NCBI GenBank assembly: GCA_024234995.1
Contig: JACKNF010000001.1
Location: forward strand, 62,001-126,000
Length of the DNA: 64,000 nucleotides
DNA from: Gammaproteobacteria bacterium
GTDB taxonomy: Bacteria; Pseudomonadota; Gammaproteobacteria; Competibacterales; Competibacteraceae
Direction of reading: 5' to 3'
The translations under genes were made by a program, and so were the position numbers. The notes under the pieces were generated by a model. It had not been told where the DNA came from. It made no database searches and saw nothing but the letters and a program-made list of their open reading frames with translations. This document shows positions 1-9,174 of the stretch, piece after piece (position 1 is the first letter of the stretch; every line of letters starts with the position of its first letter).

Positions 1-290
1 TGCCTGCTGCCCGTGAATTGATTGCTCACGCCCGTTCCGAAGAAGAAATTGCCCAAGCGATTGGCGCTGATCATTTAATCTTCCAGGATCTGCCGGATCT
101 GGAAGATGCAGTGCGGCGTGGCAACCGCGCGCTCAAGCGTTTCGATGCTTCCTGTTTTACCGGTGAGTACGTAACCGGTGGCATCGACAGGGATTATCTG
201 GACTGTCTTGCGCGTGAACGTTCTGATAGCGTCCAAGGCACCCGGAAAAGCGCCAACAGCGCCATCATCGACCTGCACAATAACGCTTGA
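1..290 (+). CDS. purF: Amidophosphoribosyltransferase, C-terminal end (partial)
   Basis: This is the 3' end of a gene that begins before the window; the frame is open from base 3 to the TGA at 288-290. PurF transfers the glutamine amide to PRPP in the first committed step of purine synthesis. The residues read ELIAHARSEEEIAQAIGAD and end in a tail with FTGEYVTGGI, both typical of the PurF C-terminus (phosphoribosyltransferase half and its extension). The gene metZ follows after 9 bp, the same order as in Pseudomonas and related gammaproteobacteria, which supports the call. The catalytic N-terminal cysteine and the PRPP loop lie outside the window. Confidence 0.9.
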   Translation, partial: PAARELIAHARSEEEIAQAIGADHLIFQDLPDLEDAVRRGNRALKRFDASCFTGEYVTGGIDRDYLDCLARERSDSVQGTRKSANSAIIDLHNNA

Positions 291-299
291 GAGTACAAA

Positions 300-1493
300 A
301 TGGATAGCGACCACTCGCCGGAATTGGGCTTTGCCAGCCTGGCAGTACGTGCTGGCCAAGTTCGCACCGCCGAAGGTGAACATGCCGAGCCGATTTTTGC
401 CACGTCTAGTTTCGTCTTTACCAATGCTGCGGAAGCGGCTGCCCGGTTTAGCGGCGCGCTCCCTGGCAATATCTATTCCCGGTTCACTAACCCCACCGTG
501 CGCATGTTCCAGGAACGTCTGGCGGCGTTGGAAGGCGGCGAAACGTGCATTGCGACGGCCTCCGGCATGGCGGCGATCCTGGCGACCTGTATGAGCTTGC
601 TGAAAAGTGGCGACCACATCATTTCAGCCAGTGGTGTGTTTGGCACCACTCTGTCGCTGCTCAATCAATACTTGAGCAAATTTGGCGTCGCCACGACATA
701 TGTGCGGCTATCTGATTTATCCGCTTGGGAAATGGCGATTCGCCCGGAAACCCGGATGTTCTATCTGGAAACGCCCTCCAATCCGCTGATGGAGCTGGCC
801 GACATCCAGGCGCTGGCCGATCTCGCTCATTCCCATAACATTCTGCTGGTGGTGGACAATTGCTTTTGTACGCCAGCTCTGCAACAACCGTTTAAGCTGG
901 GCGCCGATCTGGTCATTCACTCCGCCACCAAGTATCTGGATGGACAAGGCCGTTGTGTGGGCGGGGCGGTGGTCGGTGATCAACAGCGGGTCGGCGTAGA
1001 CATTTACGGTTTTCTGCGCACCGCAGGTCCTACCATGAGCCCATTCAACGCGTGGGTGTTTCTCAAGGGACTGGAAACTTTGCGCCTGCGGATGCAAGCT
1101 TGCAGTGAATCGGCCCTATGCCTGGCTGAATGGTTAGAGACTCAGCCGGCCGTGGAACGGGTCTATTACCCTGGCCTGCCTTCACATCCTCAGCATGAAC
1201 TGGCTAAGCGGCAGCAGCGTGCTTTCGGCGGCATCGTTTCCTTCGATCTGCGCGGCGGCCGCGAGGCCGCTTGGGCGTTGATCGACAATACCCGGTTGCT
1301 CTCGATCACTGCCAATCTAGGCGATGCTAAAACCACCATCACGCATCCTGCAACCACCACACATGGCCGGTTAACGCCAGAGGAGCGTGAGCGGGCCGGT
1401 ATCGGCGACGGGTTGGTGCGGGTTTCGGTAGGGCTAGAGGAAACGGTGGATATTCAACGTGATCTGGAGCGTGGTTTGCAGCGGCTGGCTTGA
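300..1493 (+). CDS. metZ: O-succinylhomoserine sulfhydrylase
   Basis: This PLP enzyme of the Cys/Met metabolism family makes homocysteine from O-succinylhomoserine and sulfide in direct-sulfhydrylation methionine synthesis. The 397-residue length is normal. The PLP lysine is K211 in the motif HSATKYLDGQG; the upstream YLETPSNP and VVDNCFCTP segments are family signatures. ATG at 300 lies 9 bp after purF, so the two genes are probably co-transcribed, and the next gene overlaps or abuts the stop. Cystathionine gamma-synthase is the main alternative, but the purF-metZ order and the N-terminal LAVRAGQ favour MetZ. Confidence 0.92.
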   Translation: MDSDHSPELGFASLAVRAGQVRTAEGEHAEPIFATSSFVFTNAAEAAARFSGALPGNIYSRFTNPTVRMFQERLAALEGGETCIATASGMAAILATCMSLLKSGDHIISASGVFGTTLSLLNQYLSKFGVATTYVRLSDLSAWEMAIRPETRMFYLETPSNPLMELADIQALADLAHSHNILLVVDNCFCTPALQQPFKLGADLVIHSATKYLDGQGRCVGGAVVGDQQRVGVDIYGFLRTAGPTMSPFNAWVFLKGLETLRLRMQACSESALCLAEWLETQPAVERVYYPGLPSHPQHELAKRQQRAFGGIVSFDLRGGREAAWALIDNTRLLSITANLGDAKTTITHPATTTHGRLTPEERERAGIGDGLVRVSVGLEETVDIQRDLERGLQRLA

Positions 1494-1495
1494 AG

Positions 1496-2182
1496 ATGAT
1501 CAAAGCCATTACCTTCGATCTCGATGATACCTTATGGGATATCTGGCCGGTTGTCGAGCGCGCTGAAGGGCTGTTGCATGACTGGTTGATCACCCATTAT
1601 CCACGCATCCCGGAGCAGTTTACGCCGCTGGAATTACGGGAGTTATCGCAGGAGGTGATCGCTACCTGCCCGGAGATTGCCCATGATCGCACCCGGTTGC
1701 GCAAGGAAGCATTGTGGCTGGCGGCGCGGCGGGCGGATTATGTGGAATTCGACGTGGAAAGTGCCTTTGCTGTGTTTTTCATCGCCCGCAACGCCGTGGA
1801 ACCGTTTGCAGATGTTCAACCGGCCCTGGAGCGGTTGGCCCGGCGCTATACGCTAGCATCGCTATCCAATGGCAATGCTGATCTACGGTTGATTGGCCTG
1901 CATAACCTGTTTGCTTTCTCACTCAATGCGATAGATGTCGGCGCAGCAAAACCAGCGCCGCTCATGTTCGAGCAGGCATGTCAACGGTTAGCGGCACGGC
2001 CTGAACAAGTCGTTCATGTTGGCGATGACCCGGAACATGATGTTTTCGGCGCGGCTCAAGCCGGGTTCCGCACCGTCTGGGTCAACCGCACTGGCCGGGC
2101 GTGGCTTGGGGGCCAGCCGGCGGATGCAGAAATCACGGCTTTGGCTGAACTGGAACAAGTGCTGATGCGTTGGGAAAGGTAA
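1496..2182 (+). CDS. HAD-family hydrolase (phosphatase)
   Basis: This is a 228-residue haloacid dehalogenase-type hydrolase. Motif I is FDLDDTLWD with nucleophile D8 and acid/base D10; motif II is LASLSNGN; the motif III lysine is in GAAKPAP; motif IV is HVGDDPEHDVFGA. An alpha-helical cap lies between motifs I and II (C1 type). ATG at 1496, three bases after the metZ stop, is preferred; a TTG at 1490 would overlap metZ. It may be co-transcribed with purF-metZ. Family members act on small phosphorylated metabolites; the substrate cannot be told from the sequence. Confidence 0.82.
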   Translation: MIKAITFDLDDTLWDIWPVVERAEGLLHDWLITHYPRIPEQFTPLELRELSQEVIATCPEIAHDRTRLRKEALWLAARRADYVEFDVESAFAVFFIARNAVEPFADVQPALERLARRYTLASLSNGNADLRLIGLHNLFAFSLNAIDVGAAKPAPLMFEQACQRLAARPEQVVHVGDDPEHDVFGAAQAGFRTVWVNRTGRAWLGGQPADAEITALAELEQVLMRWER

Positions 2183-2259
2183 AAATTAAGCGAAAGCCTT
2201 ACACCACGTTTTTTCAGTGCATCCATCAATTGGGTAAAATTTTTGCGCATGTCTGCCAT
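2056..2259 (-). CDS. Possible small ORF or gene remnant, antisense to the HAD gene
   Basis: This minus-strand reading frame of 67 codons starts MADMRKNFTQLMDALKKRG. It has a perfect AGGAGG Shine-Dalgarno sequence about 7 bases before its ATG, which is unusual for a random frame. Only the first 25 or so codons lie outside the HAD gene; the rest runs antisense through its 3' end and has no recognisable domain. It may be the 5' remnant of a lost gene, a real micro-protein, or chance. I recognise no family. Confidence 0.25.
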   Translation of the reverse strand: MADMRKNFTQLMDALKKRGVRLSLNFYLSQRISTCSSSAKAVISASAGWPPSHARPVRLTQTVRNPA

Positions 2260-2524
2260 ATCATCCGCCTCCTATGAATTTCTCCCAATCAATGGGACAA
2301 GGACCTTGCTGGCCGGAGCAGGGCGGTTTTATGTTGTCGCCTAGCGGCCATATTCGTTCACGCAGACAATACCTGCACCGTGAACATGCCAGGTGATAGG
2401 ATCAAATGCCCTTTGGCATATTGGTGACAAGTTAAGGAATGAGGCCGGTCGTAAAGGGAAGGAATAGGGTAAAATCAAGCAGCTCACTGGATTCTGATTG
2501 ATCGGCCTGATGAATACCTCTCAT
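2183..2524. other. Intergenic region with a hairpin and a weak antisense ORF
   Basis: This 342-bp gap separates the HAD gene (plus) from the SDR gene (minus), which converge on it. It holds an inverted repeat, GTTCACG (2356-2362) and CGTGAAC (2379-2385), whose loop can pair further through CAG/CTG. It also holds the start of a small minus-strand ORF, listed separately. No other gene is supported. Confidence 0.5.
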
Positions 2525-3262
2525 TTACCACGGAATCGGTTGTCCATCCCGGAAGAAACCACCGGTAGGGCCATTATCCGGCAGGGTCGCAGCCCAGACG
2601 ATGCCTGAAGCGCCTTCCTCTACGGTCCGTTCGGCGCCAGAGCCGCCCATGTCAGTGCGCACCCAACCTGGGCAGACCGAATTGACTAGGATATTGTAGC
2701 CTTGAGTCTCTGCTGCCAGGATACGGGTCAAAGCGTTCAGGGCGGTCTTAGAAATCCGGTAGGCAGGCGACTTGCCTTCCATGTCGCTTAATTGACCCAT
2801 GCCGCTGGAAACATTGACGATCCGTCCGTAGTGTTGCTGCTTCATCAGTGGGGCCAGTTCCTGTGACAATAGCAAGGGACCATACAAATTGGTTTTCAGG
2901 GTCATTGTCAAGGTTTCCAAGCTGGCGTTGAACACGCTGGCGTTACCCGTGTCTTCCGTGCTGTGAATGTCAAGAAAGACACCGGCATTATTGACGAGTA
3001 TATCCAGCCGGCCGCAATGACTATGGATGAATGTGCCTAGTTCAGCAACGCTGCTTTCCGAGGTAACATCCAGCGGCTGAAATAACACATCGAGACCTTC
3101 GGCCAGTAATTTTTCCATTGCCATTTCGCCCTTACCGGGATTACGGCTGGTAACAATCACCTGGATATCGCGTTTTGCCAGCTGCCGGGCAGTCTCTAAT
3201 CCTAACCCGCGGTTGGCTCCTGTAACGACTGCGACCGGTTTTGTATTCTTGCCACTTAGCAT
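2525..3262 (-). CDS. Short-chain dehydrogenase/reductase
   Basis: This is a classical SDR oxidoreductase of 245 residues. The nucleotide-binding TGANRGLG motif is at residues 14-21, NNAG at 91-94, the catalytic serine in NVSSG at about 152-153, and Y168-x3-K172 in YRISK. The C-terminal PGWVRTDMGG is also typical. ATG at 3262 is chosen because GGAGGG lies 6-7 bases upstream; an upstream start at 3313 would add 17 unconserved residues. The closest general type is the carbonyl-reductase-like SDRs that act on small aldehydes and ketones with NADPH; the substrate is unknown. It is probably monocistronic. Confidence 0.85.
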   Translation of the reverse strand: MLSGKNTKPVAVVTGANRGLGLETARQLAKRDIQVIVTSRNPGKGEMAMEKLLAEGLDVLFQPLDVTSESSVAELGTFIHSHCGRLDILVNNAGVFLDIHSTEDTGNASVFNASLETLTMTLKTNLYGPLLLSQELAPLMKQQHYGRIVNVSSGMGQLSDMEGKSPAYRISKTALNALTRILAAETQGYNILVNSVCPGWVRTDMGGSGAERTVEEGASGIVWAATLPDNGPTGGFFRDGQPIPW

Positions 3263-3429
3263 GGTTTTCCCTCCAGTGACCCTAAAGGAAAGCAAACCCT
3301 GACAGGTTGCCACTGTTTCGCTATATTGCCTATTGATCGACTATTGCAAATAGTAACAGTATGTTGCTAGAAAGATAGGCATAATGATGACACAGAAAGG
3401 AAATTAAACAACTGACTGCTTCTCAGAAT

Positions 3430-3451
3430 CCCCTCCCAAGGAAGGGAGGGG
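3430..3451 (-). terminator. Hairpin downstream of lpdA, possible terminator
   Basis: CCCCTCCC, a 6-base loop, then GGGAGGGG form a perfect 8-bp stem 30 bp beyond the lpdA stop. On the minus strand no T-run follows, so intrinsic termination is uncertain. It could instead be a REP-like element. Confidence 0.4.
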
Positions 3452-3480
3452 TAGGGGAATAAACAGATGTTTTGGCGTAA

Positions 3481-4914
3481 TCAGGTATTGATCTTGTGCA
3501 AGGCACGGCCATGAACAGACAAAGCCGCTTCATGCATCGCTTCGTACAAAGTTGGATGACCGTGAATAGTGCGCGCTAGATCTTCGCTGCTGGCGTGGAA
3601 CTCCATGGCTAGCACGGCTTCCTGGATTAGCTCAGAAGCGAATGGTCCGATGATATGGCAGCCCAGCAGCGTGTCAGTTTCCGCATGAGCCAGCAATTTA
3701 ATCATACCAGTCGCAGCTTCCATCGCCTTGGCACGGCCATTGGCGCTGAATGGGAAGGTCCCGATCTTGTAGGGAACACCTTCGGTCCTCAGCGCCTGCT
3801 CGGTCTTCCCTACCCAAGCGATTTCTGGATTGGTGTAAATGACCCAGGGAATCGCGTCATAGTTCAGATGGCCATGCTGACCGGCAATATTCTCAGCCAC
3901 CATGATTCCTTCCTCGGAACCCTTGTGCGCCAGCATGGGGCCACGCACCACATCGCCGATGGCATAGACCCCTGGCAGATTGGTCTCACATTTGTCATCG
4001 ATATGGATACAGCCGCGTTCGTCAAGCAGCAGATCGGTCTCGGGAGCAGCGACATTGTCGATATTAGGCCGGCGGCCGACCGACACCAGTAATTTGTCGA
4101 CCGTGATCTCTTGTTCGCTATCCTTATCTTTGAAGGATACCACGACACCGTTTTCAGTTTTCTGAGTTGCCGTAACCCGGGTGCCTAGCCGGATATCCAA
4201 CCCCTGTTTCTTGAACTGACGCAGCGCATCGCGGGCAATCTGCTGATCGGCTAGAGCTAGGAAATCCTCAACGGCCTCCAGCATGATGACCTTGGAGCCC
4301 AGACGGTTCCAGACGCTGCCCAATTCGAGACCGATCACGCCAGCGCCGATGACACCTAACGTCTTGGGCACCTCACGGAAATCCAGAGCACCGGTCGAAT
4401 CGACGATCAGCCCTTCGTGATTGTCCACTGGCGCAGCACCAATCTCGATCGGCTTGGAACCGGTCGCAATGATCACATGATCCGCATTGACCACCTCGAC
4501 CGAACCATCCTGGGCGGTCACTTCGACCTGCCGGTCCACCAGCAGCTTGCCGTGGCCCTGTAACCACGCGACACTATTGGCTTTGAACAGGGCGCCGATG
4601 CCGTTGGTCAGCTGCAAGACGATGTCTTCCTTGCGGGCCATCATTTGGTCAAGATTCAGCCTGACGCCTTCGACATGGATCCCGTGGCTTTCAATCCCTG
4701 CCTTGATGTGATGATACTGCTCAGACGACTCCAACAGGGTCTTGGATGGAATGCAACCCACGTTCAGGCAAGTGCCGCCCAGCGCTGGATCGCCTTTGAA
4801 ATTGATCCATTGCTCCACGCAGGCAGTTTCCAAACCCAGTTGCGCGCAGCGGATCGCCGCCACATAGCCGGCGGGACCGCCGCCAATGACGACCACATCG
4901 TAAGTTTTGGCCAT
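3481..4914 (-). CDS. lpdA: Dihydrolipoyl dehydrogenase (E3)
   Basis: This FAD flavoenzyme reoxidises dihydrolipoamide with NAD+ and is the E3 subunit of the 2-oxoglutarate complex. The FAD-binding GGGPAG lies at residues 11-16, the redox disulfide is C49/C54 in GGTCLNVGCIPSK, the NAD site is GAGVIGLE, and the C-terminal His-Glu pair is in HGHPTLYEAMHE. The 477-residue length is normal. ATG at 4914 gives the conserved MAKTYDVVVIGGG start; a longer frame to 4992 adds 26 unconserved residues. It is third in sucA-sucB-lpdA, with a 105-bp gap after sucB that carries a hairpin. Confidence 0.95.
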   Translation of the reverse strand: MAKTYDVVVIGGGPAGYVAAIRCAQLGLETACVEQWINFKGDPALGGTCLNVGCIPSKTLLESSEQYHHIKAGIESHGIHVEGVRLNLDQMMARKEDIVLQLTNGIGALFKANSVAWLQGHGKLLVDRQVEVTAQDGSVEVVNADHVIIATGSKPIEIGAAPVDNHEGLIVDSTGALDFREVPKTLGVIGAGVIGLELGSVWNRLGSKVIMLEAVEDFLALADQQIARDALRQFKKQGLDIRLGTRVTATQKTENGVVVSFKDKDSEQEITVDKLLVSVGRRPNIDNVAAPETDLLLDERGCIHIDDKCETNLPGVYAIGDVVRGPMLAHKGSEEGIMVAENIAGQHGHLNYDAIPWVIYTNPEIAWVGKTEQALRTEGVPYKIGTFPFSANGRAKAMEAATGMIKLLAHAETDTLLGCHIIGPFASELIQEAVLAMEFHASSEDLARTIHGHPTLYEAMHEAALSVHGRALHKINT

Positions 4915-4950
4915 GCTTGTACCTGTTGTAGGAAATGAATAGGGGATTAA

Positions 4951-4998
4951 CTGCACTGGCCGGGTTGCTGTCCTTTTAGAAGCCCGGCCCAATTGCAG
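4951..4998. repeat. Intergenic hairpin between sucB and lpdA
   Basis: CTGCA and GGCCGGG pair with CCCGGCC and TGCAG around a loop. The core GGGTTGCTGTCCTTTT is nearly identical to that of the hairpin at 29986-30015, so this may be a dispersed repeat. It could attenuate or stabilise the sucAB-lpdA mRNA. Confidence 0.5.
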
Positions 4999-5019
4999 CC
5001 TAAGTTCAATGCATGGAGT

Positions 5020-6291
5020 TCAGACGTTCAGAATCAAACGAGCTGGGTCCTCGATGCATTCCTTGATCGTCACCAGGAAGGTGACGGCTTCGCGTCCATC
5101 GATGATGCGATGATCGTAGGAGTGCGCGACATACATCATCGGCCTGATCACCACCTGGCCATTTTCCGCCACTGGCCGGTCTCGGGTGGCGTGCATACCA
5201 AGAATACCACTCTGCGGCGGGTTGAGAATCGGTGTGGACATCAATGAACCGAACACGCCGCCATTGGTGATGGTGAAAGTGCCACCGGTCATCTCCTCGA
5301 CGGTCAATGTCCCGTCCTTTGCTTTTTGGCCAAATTCGCCAATCGCCTTTTCGATATCGGCCAGGCTCATCTGGTCGGCATCGCGCAGGATCGGCACCAC
5401 CAGACCGCGCGGCGAAGACACAGCGATGCCGATATCATAATAACCGTGGTAAACAACGTCGTTGCCGTCGATCGAGCCATTCACCGCTGGATAGCGCTTA
5501 AGCGCTTCGATGACTGCCTTGACGAAGAAACCCATAAAGCCTAAACGGACATTATGAACTTTCTCAAACTGATCCTTATAACGGCTGCGCAGATCCATGA
5601 CCGGCTTCATGTTGATTTCATTAAATGTTGTCAACATGGCGGTGCTATTCTTGGCCATGAGCAGCCGCTCGGCAATCCGGGCGCGCAGCCGGGTCATCGG
5701 TACGCGCTGCTCCAGCCGGCCTTGTGCATCGGGTGGTAGCGGAGCAGTAGACGGAGCGGCAGCCAGAGCGGGAGCTGCCACTGGAACGGGAGCAGGAGCA
5801 GCGGCAGGAGCTGCCATCGGACGTCCTTGTTTCTGAGCCTCAATATAGGCGAGCACATCGGCCTTGGTCACTCGGCCGTTACGGCCACTGCCGGGGATTT
5901 TAGCAACGTCGAGTCCATGCTCAGCCGCTAAACGGCGTACTGCCGGACTCAATCCTTCTATATCGGCCTCACTGGTCACCGGTGCAGCTGGCGCAGCCGG
6001 GACCGCTGCAGGTGCTGGAGCTGCCGCGGACATTTCAGCAACCGGCTGCGCAGCACCTTCTTCCAGGATAGCAATCGTGTCTCCGGTGGTAACGATCTCG
6101 CCTTCTTGCCGCAGGATCTGACCCAAGACACCATCAGCAGGGGCAGGGATATCCAGCACCACCTTATCCGTTTCCAGATCAACGAGGTTCTCACCGCGTT
6201 TTACCGCTTCTCCTGATTTTTTCTTCCAGTTGACCAAGGTGCCGTCAGAGACGGATTCAGGGAGCGTGGGGACTTTCACTTCGACAGCCAT
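5020..6291 (-). CDS. sucB: 2-oxoglutarate dehydrogenase E2, dihydrolipoyl succinyltransferase
   Basis: This is the core subunit of the 2-oxoglutarate dehydrogenase complex, 423 residues. Order: lipoyl domain with lipoyl lysine K43 in LETDKVVLD; a long Ala/Pro linker; the E1/E3-binding domain near residues 112-148 (SPAVRRLAAEHGLD); a second Ala/Pro linker; then the acyltransferase domain ending in HSYDHRIIDG with H394 and D398. It sits 51 bp after sucA. ATG at 6291 has AGGAA about 10 bases upstream. Confidence 0.95.
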   Translation of the reverse strand: MAVEVKVPTLPESVSDGTLVNWKKKSGEAVKRGENLVDLETDKVVLDIPAPADGVLGQILRQEGEIVTTGDTIAILEEGAAQPVAEMSAAAPAPAAVPAAPAAPVTSEADIEGLSPAVRRLAAEHGLDVAKIPGSGRNGRVTKADVLAYIEAQKQGRPMAAPAAAPAPVPVAAPALAAAPSTAPLPPDAQGRLEQRVPMTRLRARIAERLLMAKNSTAMLTTFNEINMKPVMDLRSRYKDQFEKVHNVRLGFMGFFVKAVIEALKRYPAVNGSIDGNDVVYHGYYDIGIAVSSPRGLVVPILRDADQMSLADIEKAIGEFGQKAKDGTLTVEEMTGGTFTITNGGVFGSLMSTPILNPPQSGILGMHATRDRPVAENGQVVIRPMMYVAHSYDHRIIDGREAVTFLVTIKECIEDPARLILNV

Positions 6292-6342
6292 TGTATTTGT
6301 TTTCCTATGATCTTTCGGGTTTTTCAGCCTGAGCTATCTTGA

Positions 6343-9174
6343 TTACTGGCCCAGGGCCTCATTGACGAGTTTCTGCTGCTGTTCAACATGGACGCTGTAA
6401 TAGCCCACGGCCGGCGCCGCGGATGGTTCGCGGCCGGCATAAGAGATCTTCTGGTGAGGTTTCAGCCCGCGCTCCAGATGATGCAGGCTTTGATACCAAG
6501 CGCCCTGGTTCTTGGGTTCTTCCTGGCACCAGATCACATCGGTCAGATGGGGGTATTGATCGAGAATCTGGCCATAAAGCGCCTGTGGGAAGGGGTAGAG
6601 CTGCTCAATCCGGATAATGGCAACCTGCTCCAGATTGCGCTCGCGGCGGGCTTCTAGCAGATCGTAGTAAACCTTGCCGCTGCATGCCACGATCCGGGTG
6701 ATCTTCTCCACATCATGTGGATCTGTCTCGGGGATGATTTCCTGAAAACTGCCTTCAGTCAGATCTTCCAGAGCATTGACCGCCATCCGGTGCCGCAGCA
6801 GGCTCTTGGGACTCATCACGATCAAAGGTTTGCGGAACGGACGCACTATCTGCCGGCGCAGCATGTGGAAACACTGAGCTGGCGTCGATGGCACCACCAC
6901 TTGCATGTTGTTTTCGGCGCACAATTGCAGATATCGCTCTAACCGGGCCGAGGAATGTTCGGGGCCTTGTCCCTCGAAACCGTGCGGTAGCAACAACACC
7001 ACCCCACATAAGCGGCCCCACTTGGTCTGGCCGGAAGAAATGAACTGGTCAATGACCACTTGGGCGCCGTTGGCGAAATCACCAAACTGCCCCTCCCAGA
7101 TCACCAGGCCATTCGGCTCGGCTGTGCTGTAGCCGTATTCAAAACCCAGCACCGCTTCTTCGGACAGGATGGAATCGATCACGAAAAAGGCTGGCTGATT
7201 CGGATAGAGATTCATCAGCGGCGTGTAGCTGCTGCCGTCCTTTTGATTATGCAGAACGGAGTGCCGGTGGAAGAAAGTGCCACGCCCGCAATCCTGACCG
7301 GAGATACGGACTTGGTAGCCTTCCTTAAGCAGGGTGGCGTAAGCTAGATTTTCAGCAAAGCCCCAGTCCAGCGCCAGCGCGCCTGCAGCCATCTTGCGGC
7401 GGTCGTCCATGATCTTAGCCACCCGCGGATGCATCTCAAGACCTTCCGGCACCTTCAGCAGCAGCTCGGATAGTTCGCGTATTGTCTCCAGCGGCACTGC
7501 TGTATGTACGGAGGCATTCCAGTCCTCGTGCTTAAAGGCCGACCAGTCGATGAAGTAGGGACTTTTGACGAAGGGCAGCGTCGGCCGTGACACTTGCTGG
7601 CCCGCATCGAGATCGGCGCGGTATTTCGCCTGCATATCCTGGAAATCAGCTTCGGTGACTACCCCTTCCGCGATCAGTTTTTCAGCATACAGGGTAGCGG
7701 TGGTTTTCCGTGCCCGGATTTTTTTGTACATCATTGGCTGAGTGGCGGCTGGTTCGTCGGCTTCATTATGACCCAGACGGCGGTAACAAATCATGTCAAT
7801 AACGACATCTTTGTTAAAGGTCATCCGGTACTCGACCGCCAGCCGGGTGACGAACAGCACGGCTTCGGGATCGTCGCCGTTCACATGGAAGATCGGCGCC
7901 TGCACCATCTTGGCCACATCAGTGCAATACAATGCCGAGCGGGTGTCCAAGGGGTTGCTGGTAGTGAAGCCGATTTGATTGTTGATGACGATGTGAATGG
8001 TGCCGCCCGTGCGATAACCGCGCACCTGCGAGAATTGCAAGGTCTCCATCACCACGCCCTGGCCAGCGAAGGCGGCGTCACCATGGATCAGCAGCGGCAT
8101 AACCCGGTTGAAGGGTGGAAAAGGCGCGCCGGGTTCGCGGCGGCGCTCCAGGCGGGCGCGCACCGAACCTTCGACCACCGGGTTGGCAATTTCCAGATGT
8201 GAGGGATTGAAAGCCAGCGCTAGGTGAACCGGGCCACCGGGGGTTTCCACATCGGAAGAAAAGCCCATGTGGTATTTCACGTCACCGGTACTGCTTTCCG
8301 CAACCCGCCGCTTGCCCTCAAATTCTTCGAATAATTCGCTCGGTAGTTTGCCAATGATGTTGACCAGCACGTTCAAGCGGCCACGGTGAGCCATGCCGAT
8401 GACGATCTCCTGCACCCCTTCAGCGCCTGCTCGCTGGATGATCTCATCCATCATGGGAATCAGGCTGTCGCCGCCTTCCAGCGAGAAACGTTTCTGGCCG
8501 ACGTAGCGGGTATGTAAATACCGCTCCAAGCCTTCGGCAGCCATTAACCAGCGCAACAATTCCCGCCGTTCCTCAGTGCTCAGATCGAGCCGGGCACGCT
8601 GACCCTCCAGGCGTTTCTGAATCCAGCGTTTCTCTTCTGTCTCATTGATGTGCATATACTCGGAACCAATAGTGCCGACGTATGCATCACGGATCAGATC
8701 GAGAATCTCACGCAAGGTCCACTGCGAAGGCGCTGCCAGCGATCCGGTGTTAAACAGGGTGTCCATATCCGCTTCACTCAGGCCGTGATAGCCGGGATCT
8801 AGGTCCGGTACCGGTGGCCGGTCGCGCAGGCGCAGCGGGTCCAGGTCAGCGGCCTTATGGCCACGATTACGATAGGCATTGATAATCCGCAGCACCGCCG
8901 CCTGCTTTTCGGCGGCCGCAGGGCTGAGCACCTGTACCCGGCCCACGCCGGCTTGCGGTTGCAGCGCCAGTTGGGCGAAGGAATCACGGATCGGGCCATG
9001 GGCAACATCCCTGGCGCCCTCGGTTTGAGCTTGCAGATTGCGGAAATACTGCCGCCAGTTGTCGCTGACCGATTCCGGGTCGGTCAAGAAACTTTCGTAG
9101 AGTTCTTCAATAAATGCCGCATTACCGCCGAATAGGGGTGAACTTTGGCGAAATTGCTCGTTGAGGGTGCTCAT
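6343..9174 (-). CDS. sucA: 2-oxoglutarate dehydrogenase E1
   Basis: This thiamine-diphosphate enzyme decarboxylates 2-oxoglutarate and succinylates the SucB lipoyl group in the TCA cycle. The chosen start at 9174 gives 943 residues beginning MSTLNEQFRQSS, close to the usual 930-950; a frame open to 9213 adds 13 unconserved residues. Signatures include MAHRGRLNVLVN, HGDAAFAGQGVV, the ThDP-site NNQIGFTT and the C-terminal WCQEEPKNQGAW. It is the first gene of the sucA-sucB-lpdA operon, divergent from dksA. The promoter should lie in 9175-9528. Confidence 0.96.
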   Translation of the reverse strand: MSTLNEQFRQSSPLFGGNAAFIEELYESFLTDPESVSDNWRQYFRNLQAQTEGARDVAHGPIRDSFAQLALQPQAGVGRVQVLSPAAAEKQAAVLRIINAYRNRGHKAADLDPLRLRDRPPVPDLDPGYHGLSEADMDTLFNTGSLAAPSQWTLREILDLIRDAYVGTIGSEYMHINETEEKRWIQKRLEGQRARLDLSTEERRELLRWLMAAEGLERYLHTRYVGQKRFSLEGGDSLIPMMDEIIQRAGAEGVQEIVIGMAHRGRLNVLVNIIGKLPSELFEEFEGKRRVAESSTGDVKYHMGFSSDVETPGGPVHLALAFNPSHLEIANPVVEGSVRARLERRREPGAPFPPFNRVMPLLIHGDAAFAGQGVVMETLQFSQVRGYRTGGTIHIVINNQIGFTTSNPLDTRSALYCTDVAKMVQAPIFHVNGDDPEAVLFVTRLAVEYRMTFNKDVVIDMICYRRLGHNEADEPAATQPMMYKKIRARKTTATLYAEKLIAEGVVTEADFQDMQAKYRADLDAGQQVSRPTLPFVKSPYFIDWSAFKHEDWNASVHTAVPLETIRELSELLLKVPEGLEMHPRVAKIMDDRRKMAAGALALDWGFAENLAYATLLKEGYQVRISGQDCGRGTFFHRHSVLHNQKDGSSYTPLMNLYPNQPAFFVIDSILSEEAVLGFEYGYSTAEPNGLVIWEGQFGDFANGAQVVIDQFISSGQTKWGRLCGVVLLLPHGFEGQGPEHSSARLERYLQLCAENNMQVVVPSTPAQCFHMLRRQIVRPFRKPLIVMSPKSLLRHRMAVNALEDLTEGSFQEIIPETDPHDVEKITRIVACSGKVYYDLLEARRERNLEQVAIIRIEQLYPFPQALYGQILDQYPHLTDVIWCQEEPKNQGAWYQSLHHLERGLKPHQKISYAGREPSAAPAVGYYSVHVEQQQKLVNEALGQ

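Noticed and set aside
7594..8202. Plus-strand frame of 202 codons within sucA
   Set aside because: It is antisense to the conserved E1 core, and its sequence shows no domain.
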